Of a stretch of 41,865 bases of DNA, positions 27,184 to 35,711 are shown piece by piece. How positions within the stretch are numbered: position 1 is the stretch's first letter; each line of letters starts with the position of its first letter. This DNA comes from JBKEAJ01 sp047972135 (GTDB taxonomy: Bacteria; Bacteroidota; Bacteroidia; Bacteroidales; Prolixibacteraceae), in NCBI GenBank assembly GCA_047972135.1, contig JBKEAJ010000015.1:1-41865 (forward strand), read 5' to 3'. The notes under the pieces are model-generated. The model had not been told where the DNA came from and searched no databases. It worked only from the letters and a program-made list of their open reading frames with translations. The position numbers and the translations under genes were made by a program.

Positions 27184-28331
27184 GGAACTTCTTAATTACG
27201 GTATTCATGCTTGCAATAACCTTGAGTCTTAATGCACAGGGTTATCAGCGAGTACGTTTTTTCGACAATGCTTATGTAGAGGCATCGGGATTTTTTGGGA
27301 CTTATTTTTCGGTAAAAGATGAGGCCAAAGATATTAGTTTCTCCGTCAGTGGAGCGGACTTGCGTTTTGGGTGGTATACAGCGGGCATCAGGGAGTGGCA
27401 TCAGGATTTTTATAAGCCGAAGGCAGGTTTTGGCATAAGCTACTTTAATGTAGGCAAAGAAGTTAAGGATTGGTTGGGTACACCTGTGGCATTCTATGGC
27501 TATTTGGCTGTTCCTTTGCTTACTCAGAAGGGTTTTCAGTTTGAGATAGATGCCTCGGCAGGCTTTGCCTTAGGAGTCAATCCCTACGACGCTCAGGATA
27601 ATCCCGAGAATATTCTGTTTGGCAGTTCTCTGAATGCTTATGCCGGATTGAAAGCAGATGCCTCTTTTAGTTTGGGCAAGAATTTCGATTTGTTTGTCTC
27701 GGGTGGCATAAAGAGCTTGTTCAATGGCAATATGGTCCTGCCCAATATTGGTATGAATGCACTTAACGGCAGTTTTGGCTTAAGGTATTATCCTACGGGC
27801 TATGATTTGAACCCCGAGAGTCATCACTTTATAGAGGACAATATATGGTCTGTCGATATATTTGCAGGTGCTGGGAAAAGTGCATCTGGCGTGGGCGATT
27901 CTAGTCGTACCTTTGTCCAGACTTATTCCTTGGGCTTCAATGTTCAGCTCACCAACTACAACAAGGTGGGTATTATGGCAGATTTTTTCACAAATTACTC
28001 TTCTGAGCCCGATTCATTACGAGTACCCTACGAGTTGTATTCAATGGGAGCGGGTGTGAGTCACGAGTTGATGATTGGGCGTTTGTCGCTGCTTACGCAG
28101 CTAGGATATTCATATTGGCAGTATCTGAAAGACGAGCCGAAGTTTTATTATAGAGTTGGTTTGCGATATCGTGTTTTGCGAAATACATATCTAAGTGCAG
28201 CATTGCGGACTTATACAAAGCAGGCAGTAAATTTTGAATTTGGAATAAATCAGCGGATAGTTTTTCGTTTCAACGACAGAGTGTCGGGTTTTGAGAAACG
28301 CGAAAGGCTTCTGCGTAATTTAGGAAACTAA
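27180..28331 (+). CDS. PagL / acyloxyacyl hydrolase-like outer-membrane barrel, probably catalytically inactive
   Basis: A 383-residue exported beta-rich protein with a signal peptide (1-20, ending LNAQ) and alternating strands to the C-terminus. The block REWHQDFYKPKAGFGISYF, YDAQDNPENILFGSSLNAYAGL and NGNMVLPNIGMN resembles Bacteroidota proteins annotated as acyloxyacyl hydrolase (PagL lipid A 3-O-deacylase superfamily). In active members the motif before NG is H-x-S-N; here it reads S179-L-F181-N-G, so both the catalytic His and Ser seem replaced. It overlaps the DivIC-like and yqgE genes by 4 and 1 bases. A purely structural barrel or an inactive lipid-binding protein are alternatives. 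Confidence 0.6.
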   Translation: MRNFLITVFMLAITLSLNAQGYQRVRFFDNAYVEASGFFGTYFSVKDEAKDISFSVSGADLRFGWYTAGIREWHQDFYKPKAGFGISYFNVGKEVKDWLGTPVAFYGYLAVPLLTQKGFQFEIDASAGFALGVNPYDAQDNPENILFGSSLNAYAGLKADASFSLGKNFDLFVSGGIKSLFNGNMVLPNIGMNALNGSFGLRYYPTGYDLNPESHHFIEDNIWSVDIFAGAGKSASGVGDSSRTFVQTYSLGFNVQLTNYNKVGIMADFFTNYSSEPDSLRVPYELYSMGAGVSHELMIGRLSLLTQLGYSYWQYLKDEPKFYYRVGLRYRVLRNTYLSAALRTYTKQAVNFEFGINQRIVFRFNDRVSGFEKRERLLRNLGN

Positions 28332-28909
28332 TGTATGGACACTTGCATAGTAAAGAAAGATTAAAGCGTGGTAATATATTAATCTCACAGCCCTTTGGCG
28401 GAGGAGACTTGTTCCATCGTTCGGTGGTTCTACTTATTAGTTGTTCGCAGGAGGGCAGTATGGGGCTAGTATTGAACAAACCAGCAGAGGGCGAGTTGCA
28501 CTCTTACCTCGACTTAGAATTGACTATGCTCAGTTTTAAGGTTGGAAAGGGTGGACCGATGGAAGAAGATCGTCTTTTTGTTCTACATTCAGGAGTTTAC
28601 GATATCATGGATAGCGAGCATGTCAAGCCCGATTTGTATATAGGTGGCGATATAGATGTGATTTTCAATAAAATGTATAAGAGAGAAATTGACTCCGAGC
28701 ATCTTCGTTTTTTTCTTGGTTATGCTGGCTGGTCTAGGGGACAGTTGGAGGAGGAGATAGAGGCAGGGCAGTGGATAGTGAAGGATGCAGACACTGCTGA
28801 TATAATGAATAAGTATGTTGGCGATGCGACTTGGAGCGATTTATTGCAATCCATTGGTGGCGAATATGCACAGTGGGCAGCTTATCCCGACGACCCACGC
28901 TTCAACTAA
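28331..28909 (+). CDS. YqgE/AlgH family protein (UPF0301)
   Basis: A 192-residue cytoplasmic protein of the YqgE/AlgH family. Signatures are RGNILISQPFGGGDLFHRSV near residue 20, GSMGLVLNKP, and the later RFFLGYAGWSRGQLEEEI motif. The biochemical role of the family is not settled. It starts on the last base of the preceding stop (TAATG) and is the last gene of the divIC operon. Confidence 0.92.
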   Translation: MYGHLHSKERLKRGNILISQPFGGGDLFHRSVVLLISCSQEGSMGLVLNKPAEGELHSYLDLELTMLSFKVGKGGPMEEDRLFVLHSGVYDIMDSEHVKPDLYIGGDIDVIFNKMYKREIDSEHLRFFLGYAGWSRGQLEEEIEAGQWIVKDADTADIMNKYVGDATWSDLLQSIGGEYAQWAAYPDDPRFN

Positions 28910-29252
28910 GCAATAGAAGTCATTTGATGGCTCATAGATTTTATATTTACCCGAACTTCCTATATTTGCCAATAATCACGTGTTGATGTGGAATCTGAAA
29001 AATAAACAGATAAAACTTCCATGCACGAACGTCATTGCGAGGAGCTGGCGACGAAGCAATCTCCTGCAACAAAGAGCAGATTGCCACGCTGACGCTCGCA
29101 ATGACGGATGATTAAAAACAGCAAAAGCCTATAGCTTACAGCTTATTGCAAAATAGAAACATATGAAACGAGCCATGAGAACAAGTTCTCACATACGAGA
29201 ATGATTATATTGGCGAGATACATGTGGCAATTAAAAAACAAAATATAAACAC
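28910..29252. other. Intergenic region with REP-like repeat
   Basis: No gene seen. It contains the REP-like element at 29030-29107 and next to it an inverted ggctataagc-type motif (about 29125-29150), then an AT-rich leader to ispH without a strong TAnnTTTG match. Confidence 0.65.
29030..29107. repeat. REP-like palindromic element, copy 3
   Basis: Begins CGTCATTGCGAGGAGC and ends ACGCTCGCAATGACGG. It is nearly the reverse complement of 4915-4992, including the central CTCCTGCAACAAAGA stretch. Like the other copies it is intergenic. Confidence 0.85.
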
Positions 29253-30104
29253 ATGAAAGTAGAAATAAATGAATCTTCGGGCTTCTGCTTCGGAGTAATA
29301 AATGCGATAAAGACGGCAGAGACGAAACTAGACGAACATGGAGAGATTTACTGTCTGGGTGATATAGTTCACAATAGTGAAGAGATTGAGCGTTTGAAGA
29401 AGTTGGGACTCAAGGCTATTAGCCACGAAGAATATTACCGATTAAAAGACTGCACAGTGATGTTGAGAGCGCACGGTGAACCTCCAGAAGTCTATGAATA
29501 TGCGACAGCCAATAACATACAGCTTTTTGATGCCACTTGTCCGGTGGTGTTGAGTCTGCAAAAGCGAGTAAAAAGGGGCTATAATTCTATTGAGGGCGAA
29601 GGTGGACAGGTAGTAATCTACGGTAAGCAGGGGCATGCTGAGGTGATAGGGCTAAACGGACAGATTGCTAATAAGGCGGTTATCATTCAGGATAAGGCAG
29701 ATATATCGAAGATAGACTTTAGCAAGCCGATACAGTTGTTCTCACAGACCACTCAGCCCATTGACGGCTTCAACGATTTGGCAAAGGACATAGAGGAAAA
29801 AGGGGCGGCATCGGTAAAAATCAATGATACAATCTGCCGTCAGGTAGCAAATAGGGTTCCTAAGTTAAAAGAATTTGCCAAAAACTACGAGGTTGTAATT
29901 TTTGTATCTGGCAAGAAAAGTTCCAACGGTAAATTCTTGTATGAAGTGTGCAAGCGCGAAAATCCCAATACTTATTTCGTATCATCCATAGATGAGATTG
30001 ACGATGCTTGGTTTGAAGGTGTGGCGTCGGTAGGTATTTGCGGAGCAACCTCCACGCCACAGTGGCTTATGGAAGATGCCAAGCGGCATATAGAGGGAGA
30101 TTGA
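29253..30104 (+). CDS. ispH: 4-hydroxy-3-methylbut-2-enyl diphosphate reductase
   Basis: IspH (LytB) is the last MEP-pathway enzyme, a [4Fe-4S] protein producing IPP and DMAPP. At 283 residues it is the compact form. The three cluster cysteines are visible at C12 (GFCFGV), C96 (DATCPVV) and C195 (NDTICRQVANR), matching the E. coli spacing. Also present are the conserved histidines in DIVHNSEEI (about 40), RAHGEPPEV (about 74) and KQGHAEVIG (about 128), and the SQTTQP and GATSTPQWLMED motifs. It stands alone between two repeat-bearing gaps. Confidence 0.97.
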   Translation: MKVEINESSGFCFGVINAIKTAETKLDEHGEIYCLGDIVHNSEEIERLKKLGLKAISHEEYYRLKDCTVMLRAHGEPPEVYEYATANNIQLFDATCPVVLSLQKRVKRGYNSIEGEGGQVVIYGKQGHAEVIGLNGQIANKAVIIQDKADISKIDFSKPIQLFSQTTQPIDGFNDLAKDIEEKGAASVKINDTICRQVANRVPKLKEFAKNYEVVIFVSGKKSSNGKFLYEVCKRENPNTYFVSSIDEIDDAWFEGVASVGICGATSTPQWLMEDAKRHIEGD

Positions 30105-30153
30105 ATAGCGAAACGGAGCATAGGTATTGCAATGCTATGATGTGGGCTGTTAC

Positions 30154-30197
30154 AGGCTGAAAGCCTGAATTAGTTCAGCCCATGGCAACGCCATGGG
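30154..30197. repeat. Paired small palindromes
   Basis: AGGCT-GAA-AGCCT (30154-30166) followed by CCCATGGC-AAC-GCCATGGG (30179-30197), the latter a perfect 8-bp stem. It directly abuts repeat B, so it may be one composite intergenic element. Confidence 0.6.
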
Positions 30198-30267
30198 GAA
30201 AGGAATGACAAGATAATATGCGCCCTGTAAGGGCAGATTATTAACAGCAAAGCATACGGCATACAGC
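30198..30267 (+). repeat. Dispersed intergenic repeat B, copy 2
   Basis: Near-identical to 505-575, with the same internal GCCCTGTAAGGGC palindrome and the same GCATACGGCATACAGC end. Confidence 0.85.
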
Positions 30268-30385
30268 ATTTTTAAACAATTCAACGACTAAACTCTAAAC
30301 CTGTATTTACACCATTCCCCACTTTATTCGTCATAGAGCCGTAAATAATTTAGATGCGTTTGCCCTGAGTAGTCAGGCTTTGGCA

Positions 30386-30416
30386 TTGCAATTTTGTTCT
30401 AAATTAGGTACATTTG
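30386..30416 (+). promoter_or_regulatory. Promoter of the PTS IIC-like gene
   Basis: TTG (30386-30388), 20 bp spacer, TACATTTG (30409-30416), 22 bp before the GTG start. Confidence 0.55.
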
Positions 30417-30438
30417 CGGTCGATATAAACAAACTTGA

Positions 30439-31425
30439 GTGAAGAAATATATTGTAGAAGTTCTTGATGGGATGGCGAAAGGTCTTTTTTCGTCGCTGAT
30501 AGCAGGCTTGATTATTATCCAGCTCGGAAAATTACTTGGTATTGAGCAGGTGTTGGTATTTGGTAAATTTGCCCAGTATATGATGGGGCCTGCCATTGGA
30601 GTGGGCATAGCACTCAAGCGCAATGCCGGGATGTACACTATTATAGCAGCGGCTATTGTTGGGGCATTAGGAGCAGGCACTTTTAATATTGAGGCAAACA
30701 CTTTGCGCATCGGGGAGCCTGTCGGCGCGCTGATATCAGTCTTGTTTGCGGTAGAGGCAGGGAAATTACTTGAAGGTAAAACATCTTTTGATTTACTCAT
30801 AATACCTATAATTGTCGCATCGGTTGGTGGAGTGGTAGCATTGTTTATAGCACCGCCTATATCAAGTTTTATGACTTCGGCAGGGGATTTAATAAACAAA
30901 ATAACGATGATGCAGCCTGTGCTTATGGGTATACTGCTGGGCTTGATTGTAGGAGCGCTACTCACACTTCCTATCTCATCGGCAGCATTGTGTATAGCTA
31001 TCGGAATAAATGGCTTGGCGGCAGGAGCCGCTTTGGCGGGCTGTTGCGCCCAAATGATAGGTTTTGCGGTTATTAGTTACAGGGAAAATAGAATTTCGGG
31101 CTTTTTTTTGCAGGGTCTTGGAACCTCGATGATACAGATAGGAAATATTGTCAAGAATTTTTGGGTGTGGATTCCTACACTTGTGGCGTCAGCTGTTGGC
31201 GGATTGTTGGCAACTACGGTTTTTAAGTTGCCGTCTACCTCGCTGGGAGCAGGGATGGGGACTGCGGGATTAGTGGGGCCGATAGCGACTTTAGAGCTGG
31301 TGGGGATGGGTAGATTATTTGAGATGTTTTTGCTCTATCTTATAATTCCTGCACTTCTCAGCTTAATAGTTTACATGCCTTTGTTGAAGTTGGGTTATAT
31401 TAAGCGAGGAGATTTGAAACTATAA
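30439..31425 (+). CDS. PTS IIC-like integral membrane protein (PTS_EIIC_2 family)
   Basis: A 328-residue membrane protein with about eight to ten hydrophobic segments and many Gly/Ala-rich stretches (GPAIGVGIALKRNAGMYTI, GALGAGTFN, GTAGLVGPIATLELVGMG). It resembles the PF13303-type PTS EIIC_2 family, named after phosphotransferase sugar permeases. The start is GTG at 30439, because an in-frame TGA lies immediately upstream (30436-30438). No EIIA, EIIB, HPr or EI gene is nearby, so sugar phosphorylation by this protein is doubtful and it may be an ordinary transporter. folE follows after 42 bp. Confidence 0.8.
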   Translation: MKKYIVEVLDGMAKGLFSSLIAGLIIIQLGKLLGIEQVLVFGKFAQYMMGPAIGVGIALKRNAGMYTIIAAAIVGALGAGTFNIEANTLRIGEPVGALISVLFAVEAGKLLEGKTSFDLLIIPIIVASVGGVVALFIAPPISSFMTSAGDLINKITMMQPVLMGILLGLIVGALLTLPISSAALCIAIGINGLAAGAALAGCCAQMIGFAVISYRENRISGFFLQGLGTSMIQIGNIVKNFWVWIPTLVASAVGGLLATTVFKLPSTSLGAGMGTAGLVGPIATLELVGMGRLFEMFLLYLIIPALLSLIVYMPLLKLGYIKRGDLKL

Positions 31426-31467
31426 AAAAATAAATTCCTTACTTTGTAGGGTTTAAAATATTTAGAA

Positions 31468-32058
31468 GTGAGTTATAGCAAACAAGATAATTTTGACGAG
31501 CAGGTAACGAAGGACTTGTCTGAGGGATATAGGAGTATTTTAGCTTTGTTGGGAGAAGACCCTGATAGGGAGGGCTTACAGAAAACCCCTGAGCGAGTTG
31601 CCAAGTCCTTGCAGTTTTTAGTTCAGGGCTATCAGCAAGATCCCGAAGAAATAATAAAGTCGGCGATGTTCAAAGAGGATTATAATCAGATGGTGATAGT
31701 CAAGGATATAGAGATTTTTTCATTGTGTGAGCATCATATGTTACCATTTTATGGTAAGGCACATATAGGCTATATTCCTAAGGGTTATATCACCGGACTA
31801 AGTAAGTTGGCAAGGGTTGCCGATGTGTTGTCGCGTAGATTGCAGGTGCAAGAGCGCTTGACAAGTCAGATAAAGGATGCTATTCAGCATGCCTTAAGTC
31901 CTATGGGCGTGATAGTTGTAATAGAAGCACACCACATGTGTATGCAGATGCGCGGTGTACAGAAACAGCATTCGCTGACTACGACCTCGGACTTTATAGG
32001 TGCATTTGAAAGAGAAAGTACTCGGCAAGAATTTTTAAATTTGATACGACAGCAATAA
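31468..32058 (+). CDS. folE: GTP cyclohydrolase I
   Basis: FolE turns GTP into 7,8-dihydroneopterin triphosphate, the first step of folate/pterin synthesis. The 196-residue protein has the zinc ligands C87 and H90 (SLCEHHMLPF) and C158 (EAHHMCMQMRG). The substrate-binding GYIPKGYITGLSKLARV and the TTTSDFIGAF ending are also present. Start is GTG at 31468. The promoter of the following sprE gene overlaps its last codons. Confidence 0.97.
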   Translation: MSYSKQDNFDEQVTKDLSEGYRSILALLGEDPDREGLQKTPERVAKSLQFLVQGYQQDPEEIIKSAMFKEDYNQMVIVKDIEIFSLCEHHMLPFYGKAHIGYIPKGYITGLSKLARVADVLSRRLQVQERLTSQIKDAIQHALSPMGVIVVIEAHHMCMQMRGVQKQHSLTTTSDFIGAFERESTRQEFLNLIRQQ

Positions 32059-32074
32059 AAAAATCTTATTTTTG
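32041..32074 (+). promoter_or_regulatory. Promoter of sprE-gldA
   Basis: TTG (32041-32043) inside the 3' end of folE, 23 bp spacer, TATTTTTG (32067-32074), 24 bp before the TTG start of sprE. Confidence 0.5.
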
Positions 32075-32098
32075 TTGTTTATTTATAGATAGAATACA

Positions 32099-35000
32099 TT
32101 GACTAGAGGGATTACATATAAGATACTGTTTATTGCAGCTATTGTTGTCATAGGTGCTTGTTCGACCAAGAAGAATACTCGCTTGTCGCGGGCGTATAAC
32201 AATACCACATCGGTTTGGAATATCTATTTCAACGGCAGGGAGAATATGGAGGAATGTGAGCAGAAGATAGATAATTTGCCCGACGACTACCTGCATGAAA
32301 TCCCCATCTTTAAATCGAATACTGATGCTGCCAGTCAGGCAGTTTCACGGGATGTAGAATATACTATAGCCAAGGCAACGAAGCTGATAAAGAGCAAGTC
32401 TATCACCAAGAAGCCCAAGCGTCGCAGGGGTAAGATTACACAGCAATATAGGAAGTTGGCGGCAAAAGCGGAGTATAATAAATGGGTTGACGATTCGTAC
32501 ATCTTATTGGGGAAGTCTTTTTATTATAAGCATAACTTTCTGACGGCTTACGATTATTTCTCGTTTGTACTCACCACTTTTCCGAAGGAGAAGACCGCTT
32601 TTGAGGCTCATATATGGATGATGCGTTGCGACATAGCCCTAGACAGATATGCAGAGGCGGAAGAGAAGTTCAAATATCTGAATTCAGATGTCAACTTTCC
32701 TAAGAAGTATGCAGCCGACTTGTTACTTGCACATGCGAGCTCCATGCTTGTGCAGGAGCGTTATGAGGAGGCATATAGTCTTATCAACGAAACGCTGGAG
32801 CTAAAAATCCCAAAGCAGTTGCGGGCTAGACTTCACTTTATTCTTGGACAGCGTGCAGAGACTGAGAATCGGGTGAAAGAAGCCATCGAGCACTTTGAGC
32901 AGTCTGAAAAGTATGCTCAGGACTATACAATGAAATTCAATGCCAAGATTAATGTGTTGCGACTTACAGGTGGTAAGGACTTAAACTTATTGGCAGCGGA
33001 GCTTCTCAAAATGTTAGATAAGGGGAAAAACAATATCTATCAAGACCAAATATATTTTGCGCTCGGGAATATTGCGATGATTCAAGAAAAGAAGGATTTA
33101 GCTTTGGATTATTACAAGAAATCTGCCGCCGTAAGTACCGATAATGAATATCAACGAGCTACGTCATGTGTAAAAGTTGCCGAGATGTATTTCGATATGG
33201 ACGATTACGACCACTCTTTTATGTACTATGATAGTGCGGTGTTTGTCATGGATGAGACTTTTGAGGATTTTGACAAGGTTTATGCAATTTATCAGAATTT
33301 GGATAAGCTGGTATCTAATATGCAGGTAGTATCCAGGCAGGATAGTTTGCAGGCTATGGCGACCTTGTCGGAGGAAGAGCTTTATGCGACGATTGACGAT
33401 TTGATAACTCAACAAGTCCAGGAGGAACAGCGGATAGAGCAGCTTGGCAATAGTGTCAATCGACCAAGATTTAGTCCTTTTGCACAACAGACAAATCAGC
33501 AGTTGGGCAGTTCAAATTCCAATCAGAAGTATTCGTTTTATTTTTACAATCCCAATACCGTAGCCTACGGGAAGACGCAGTTTCAGCAATCGTGGGGTCG
33601 ACGCAAGCTGGAAGACAATTGGCGGCGTAAGGAGCGTCATGGCTTGCTTAGCTCCGACGAAGAGGAAGAAGATAGCTCTGGAAGGGAGACAGACCCTAAG
33701 AAAAGAGCATATTATTTACAAGATATTCCATTGAATGACTCCTTGATGGCGAGGTCTAACAGCAAGGTAGCAAAAGCACTGAATGAGCAGGGGCAGCTCT
33801 ACACAGAAAAGTTTGAGAATTATGAAAAAGCCGTGGAGGTGTATAAGGAGCTGATACGTCGATTTCCGAACAGCGACGTAGAGTTAGAGTCGATGTTTGC
33901 AATCTACCGAATAGGCGAAAAGACTAATAATGCAGCATTGAAAACTGAATATAGAACGACGATATTATCGAAATATTCAGACACTAAATATGCTCAATAT
34001 TTGCAAGATCCCTCGTTTATGGCTAAGCATAATCAGCGTGTTGCCAACATCGACAAGCTATATAAGCAGGCATTGTATCACTATGCTAACTCCGACTACT
34101 CATCTATTCCATTGTTGGTTAGTCAGATAATGAAAGATGAGCCGGAAAGTGATCTTGTCCCTAAGTTGAAATTTTTGGGTGCTGTTGCTGAAGGGAAGCG
34201 CGGTAACTGGATGAAACTGCAAGAAAATCTCACCTCTTATACAAAAGAGTATCCCGAAGGCGAAACGACGGTCTTGGCAAAACGAATAATAGCAATGATG
34301 CAAGACAGCACTTACACAGACTACGAGCGATTGGTGGCATTGGGCTACATCAATCATAAAATACAGAACAAGGAGCTGTTGGGACCCGGCGAGCAGAGTA
34401 ATGACCCTTACGGTGGGAAGTTTAGTTATGATGAGGATATGTTTCACTATTATGTACTGTCATTTCCGGCAGACACAAGCATCAATGAAGACCTTTTAAA
34501 ATTTGACATAGCAAACTATAACATAGACAATTATCCTCGTAATGATTTCGATATTGAAGAGAGTTGGCTTAACACTACCACGAAGATGATTGTCGTTAAG
34601 CCTATTGAGAACAAGCGAGAATCATTAAAGTACTTCCTCTCTATTATTAAGGAGCGCAAGGTGTTTAAGAGCTTGGAGGGTAAGAGCTATCTAAACTTTG
34701 TAATATCGTCTTCCAATTACGAGCGCATTATTGAGGAGCATTCTTATACCGATTACTTGAAGTTCTTTGCAGGCAATTACAGTCGTTTTGTAGGCACAAA
34801 CTTTACAAAAGAAGAACTTGTAAAAGAAGAGCAAAAACAAGAGGAACAAGAGAAAGCCGAAGAGGATCAGGAGCGCGGTTCTTATGTGACAGTTGAGGGT
34901 AATGTTTCGTCGGCAAATTACACAATAGACTTGGCTGATGACAATTATTATGTCATAGCAATATCGGATAAGACTTACAACACCTCAAATCTAAAAGGTG

Positions 35001-35707
35001 TATTGGAGAAATATAATAAGCACTATTCTTCATCGACAAAATGGCGTTATGAGGTGCTTAACTTCGATGATTATCAGCTTTTTGTCACGAAGTCAATAAA
35101 GACCTTGCCTAAAGCCTTGACTTATTTTAGGAGTGTGATTTCTGATAGGAGTATATTTGGATATTTGTCGGGGATGAGTAATCGTAACTTTATGATATCC
35201 AAACACAACTGGGACATCTTGCAGACAAATAAGAATATCGATGGGTATATGGATTTTTTCCAATCTGAGTATTTGTCACAAGTCCCCGCAGATGCCCCTA
35301 CTGCGGTTTCTGAAACAGATTTGTCGACCAATCCGTATGTTGACAAAGACGGGCTTCAGTATCTCGATATAATAGTGCCTGCCACAGGTTTTGATTCTGA
35401 TAAGTTGGTGGAGACCATTAAGGTTTTCAATACAGATAAAAATGGCGATAAGTCCTTAGCTGTTTCTGTTGAGAGGCTGGATGATTTGCGAGTTATAGTG
35501 AAAATAGGAATACTCAAGTCGAAAGCAGAGGCTATGCAGTACCTTCGCTTGATGATAAGAGAAAACAGCATTAGGGAGCTGCTGATGACAACAACCTTCC
35601 GCAACTTCGTTATCACACCCGAAAACGATACTCTATTTATGAATCGGAAGAACATCACGGAGTATATGGATTTCTATAAGGAGAAATATTTGAAAGATAG
35701 TCAGTAG
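32099..35707 (+). CDS. sprE: T9SS/gliding lipoprotein SprE (PorW), TPR type
   Basis: SprE/PorW is an outer-membrane lipoprotein required for T9SS secretion and thought to connect the trans-envelope core with the SprA translocon. The 1202-residue product has lipobox VIGAC (C21) followed by STKKNTRLSRAYNNTTSVWNIYFNG, the family hallmark, in two parts. TPR-like helical repeats occupy about 130-410 (for example DDSYILLGKSFYYKHNFLTAY) and about 560-720. Three related alpha/beta segments follow at about 781-901, 948-1059 and 1085-1199. Start is TTG at 32099, since a TAG lies just upstream in frame. It is longer than the 870-residue flavobacterial SprE. gldA follows after 4 bp. Confidence 0.88.
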   Translation: MTRGITYKILFIAAIVVIGACSTKKNTRLSRAYNNTTSVWNIYFNGRENMEECEQKIDNLPDDYLHEIPIFKSNTDAASQAVSRDVEYTIAKATKLIKSKSITKKPKRRRGKITQQYRKLAAKAEYNKWVDDSYILLGKSFYYKHNFLTAYDYFSFVLTTFPKEKTAFEAHIWMMRCDIALDRYAEAEEKFKYLNSDVNFPKKYAADLLLAHASSMLVQERYEEAYSLINETLELKIPKQLRARLHFILGQRAETENRVKEAIEHFEQSEKYAQDYTMKFNAKINVLRLTGGKDLNLLAAELLKMLDKGKNNIYQDQIYFALGNIAMIQEKKDLALDYYKKSAAVSTDNEYQRATSCVKVAEMYFDMDDYDHSFMYYDSAVFVMDETFEDFDKVYAIYQNLDKLVSNMQVVSRQDSLQAMATLSEEELYATIDDLITQQVQEEQRIEQLGNSVNRPRFSPFAQQTNQQLGSSNSNQKYSFYFYNPNTVAYGKTQFQQSWGRRKLEDNWRRKERHGLLSSDEEEEDSSGRETDPKKRAYYLQDIPLNDSLMARSNSKVAKALNEQGQLYTEKFENYEKAVEVYKELIRRFPNSDVELESMFAIYRIGEKTNNAALKTEYRTTILSKYSDTKYAQYLQDPSFMAKHNQRVANIDKLYKQALYHYANSDYSSIPLLVSQIMKDEPESDLVPKLKFLGAVAEGKRGNWMKLQENLTSYTKEYPEGETTVLAKRIIAMMQDSTYTDYERLVALGYINHKIQNKELLGPGEQSNDPYGGKFSYDEDMFHYYVLSFPADTSINEDLLKFDIANYNIDNYPRNDFDIEESWLNTTTKMIVVKPIENKRESLKYFLSIIKERKVFKSLEGKSYLNFVISSSNYERIIEEHSYTDYLKFFAGNYSRFVGTNFTKEELVKEEQKQEEQEKAEEDQERGSYVTVEGNVSSANYTIDLADDNYYVIAISDKTYNTSNLKGVLEKYNKHYSSSTKWRYEVLNFDDYQLFVTKSIKTLPKALTYFRSVISDRSIFGYLSGMSNRNFMISKHNWDILQTNKNIDGYMDFFQSEYLSQVPADAPTAVSETDLSTNPYVDKDGLQYLDIIVPATGFDSDKLVETIKVFNTDKNGDKSLAVSVERLDDLRVIVKIGILKSKAEAMQYLRLMIRENSIRELLMTTTFRNFVITPENDTLFMNRKNITEYMDFYKEKYLKDSQ

Positions 35708-35711
35708 AGAT

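Larger units (their letters stand above)
30105..30438. other. Intergenic region with repeats and promoter
   Basis: No gene seen. It holds two small palindromes (30154-30197), the second copy of repeat B (30198-30267) and a TTG/TACATTTG promoter (30386-30416) for the downstream membrane protein. Confidence 0.65.
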
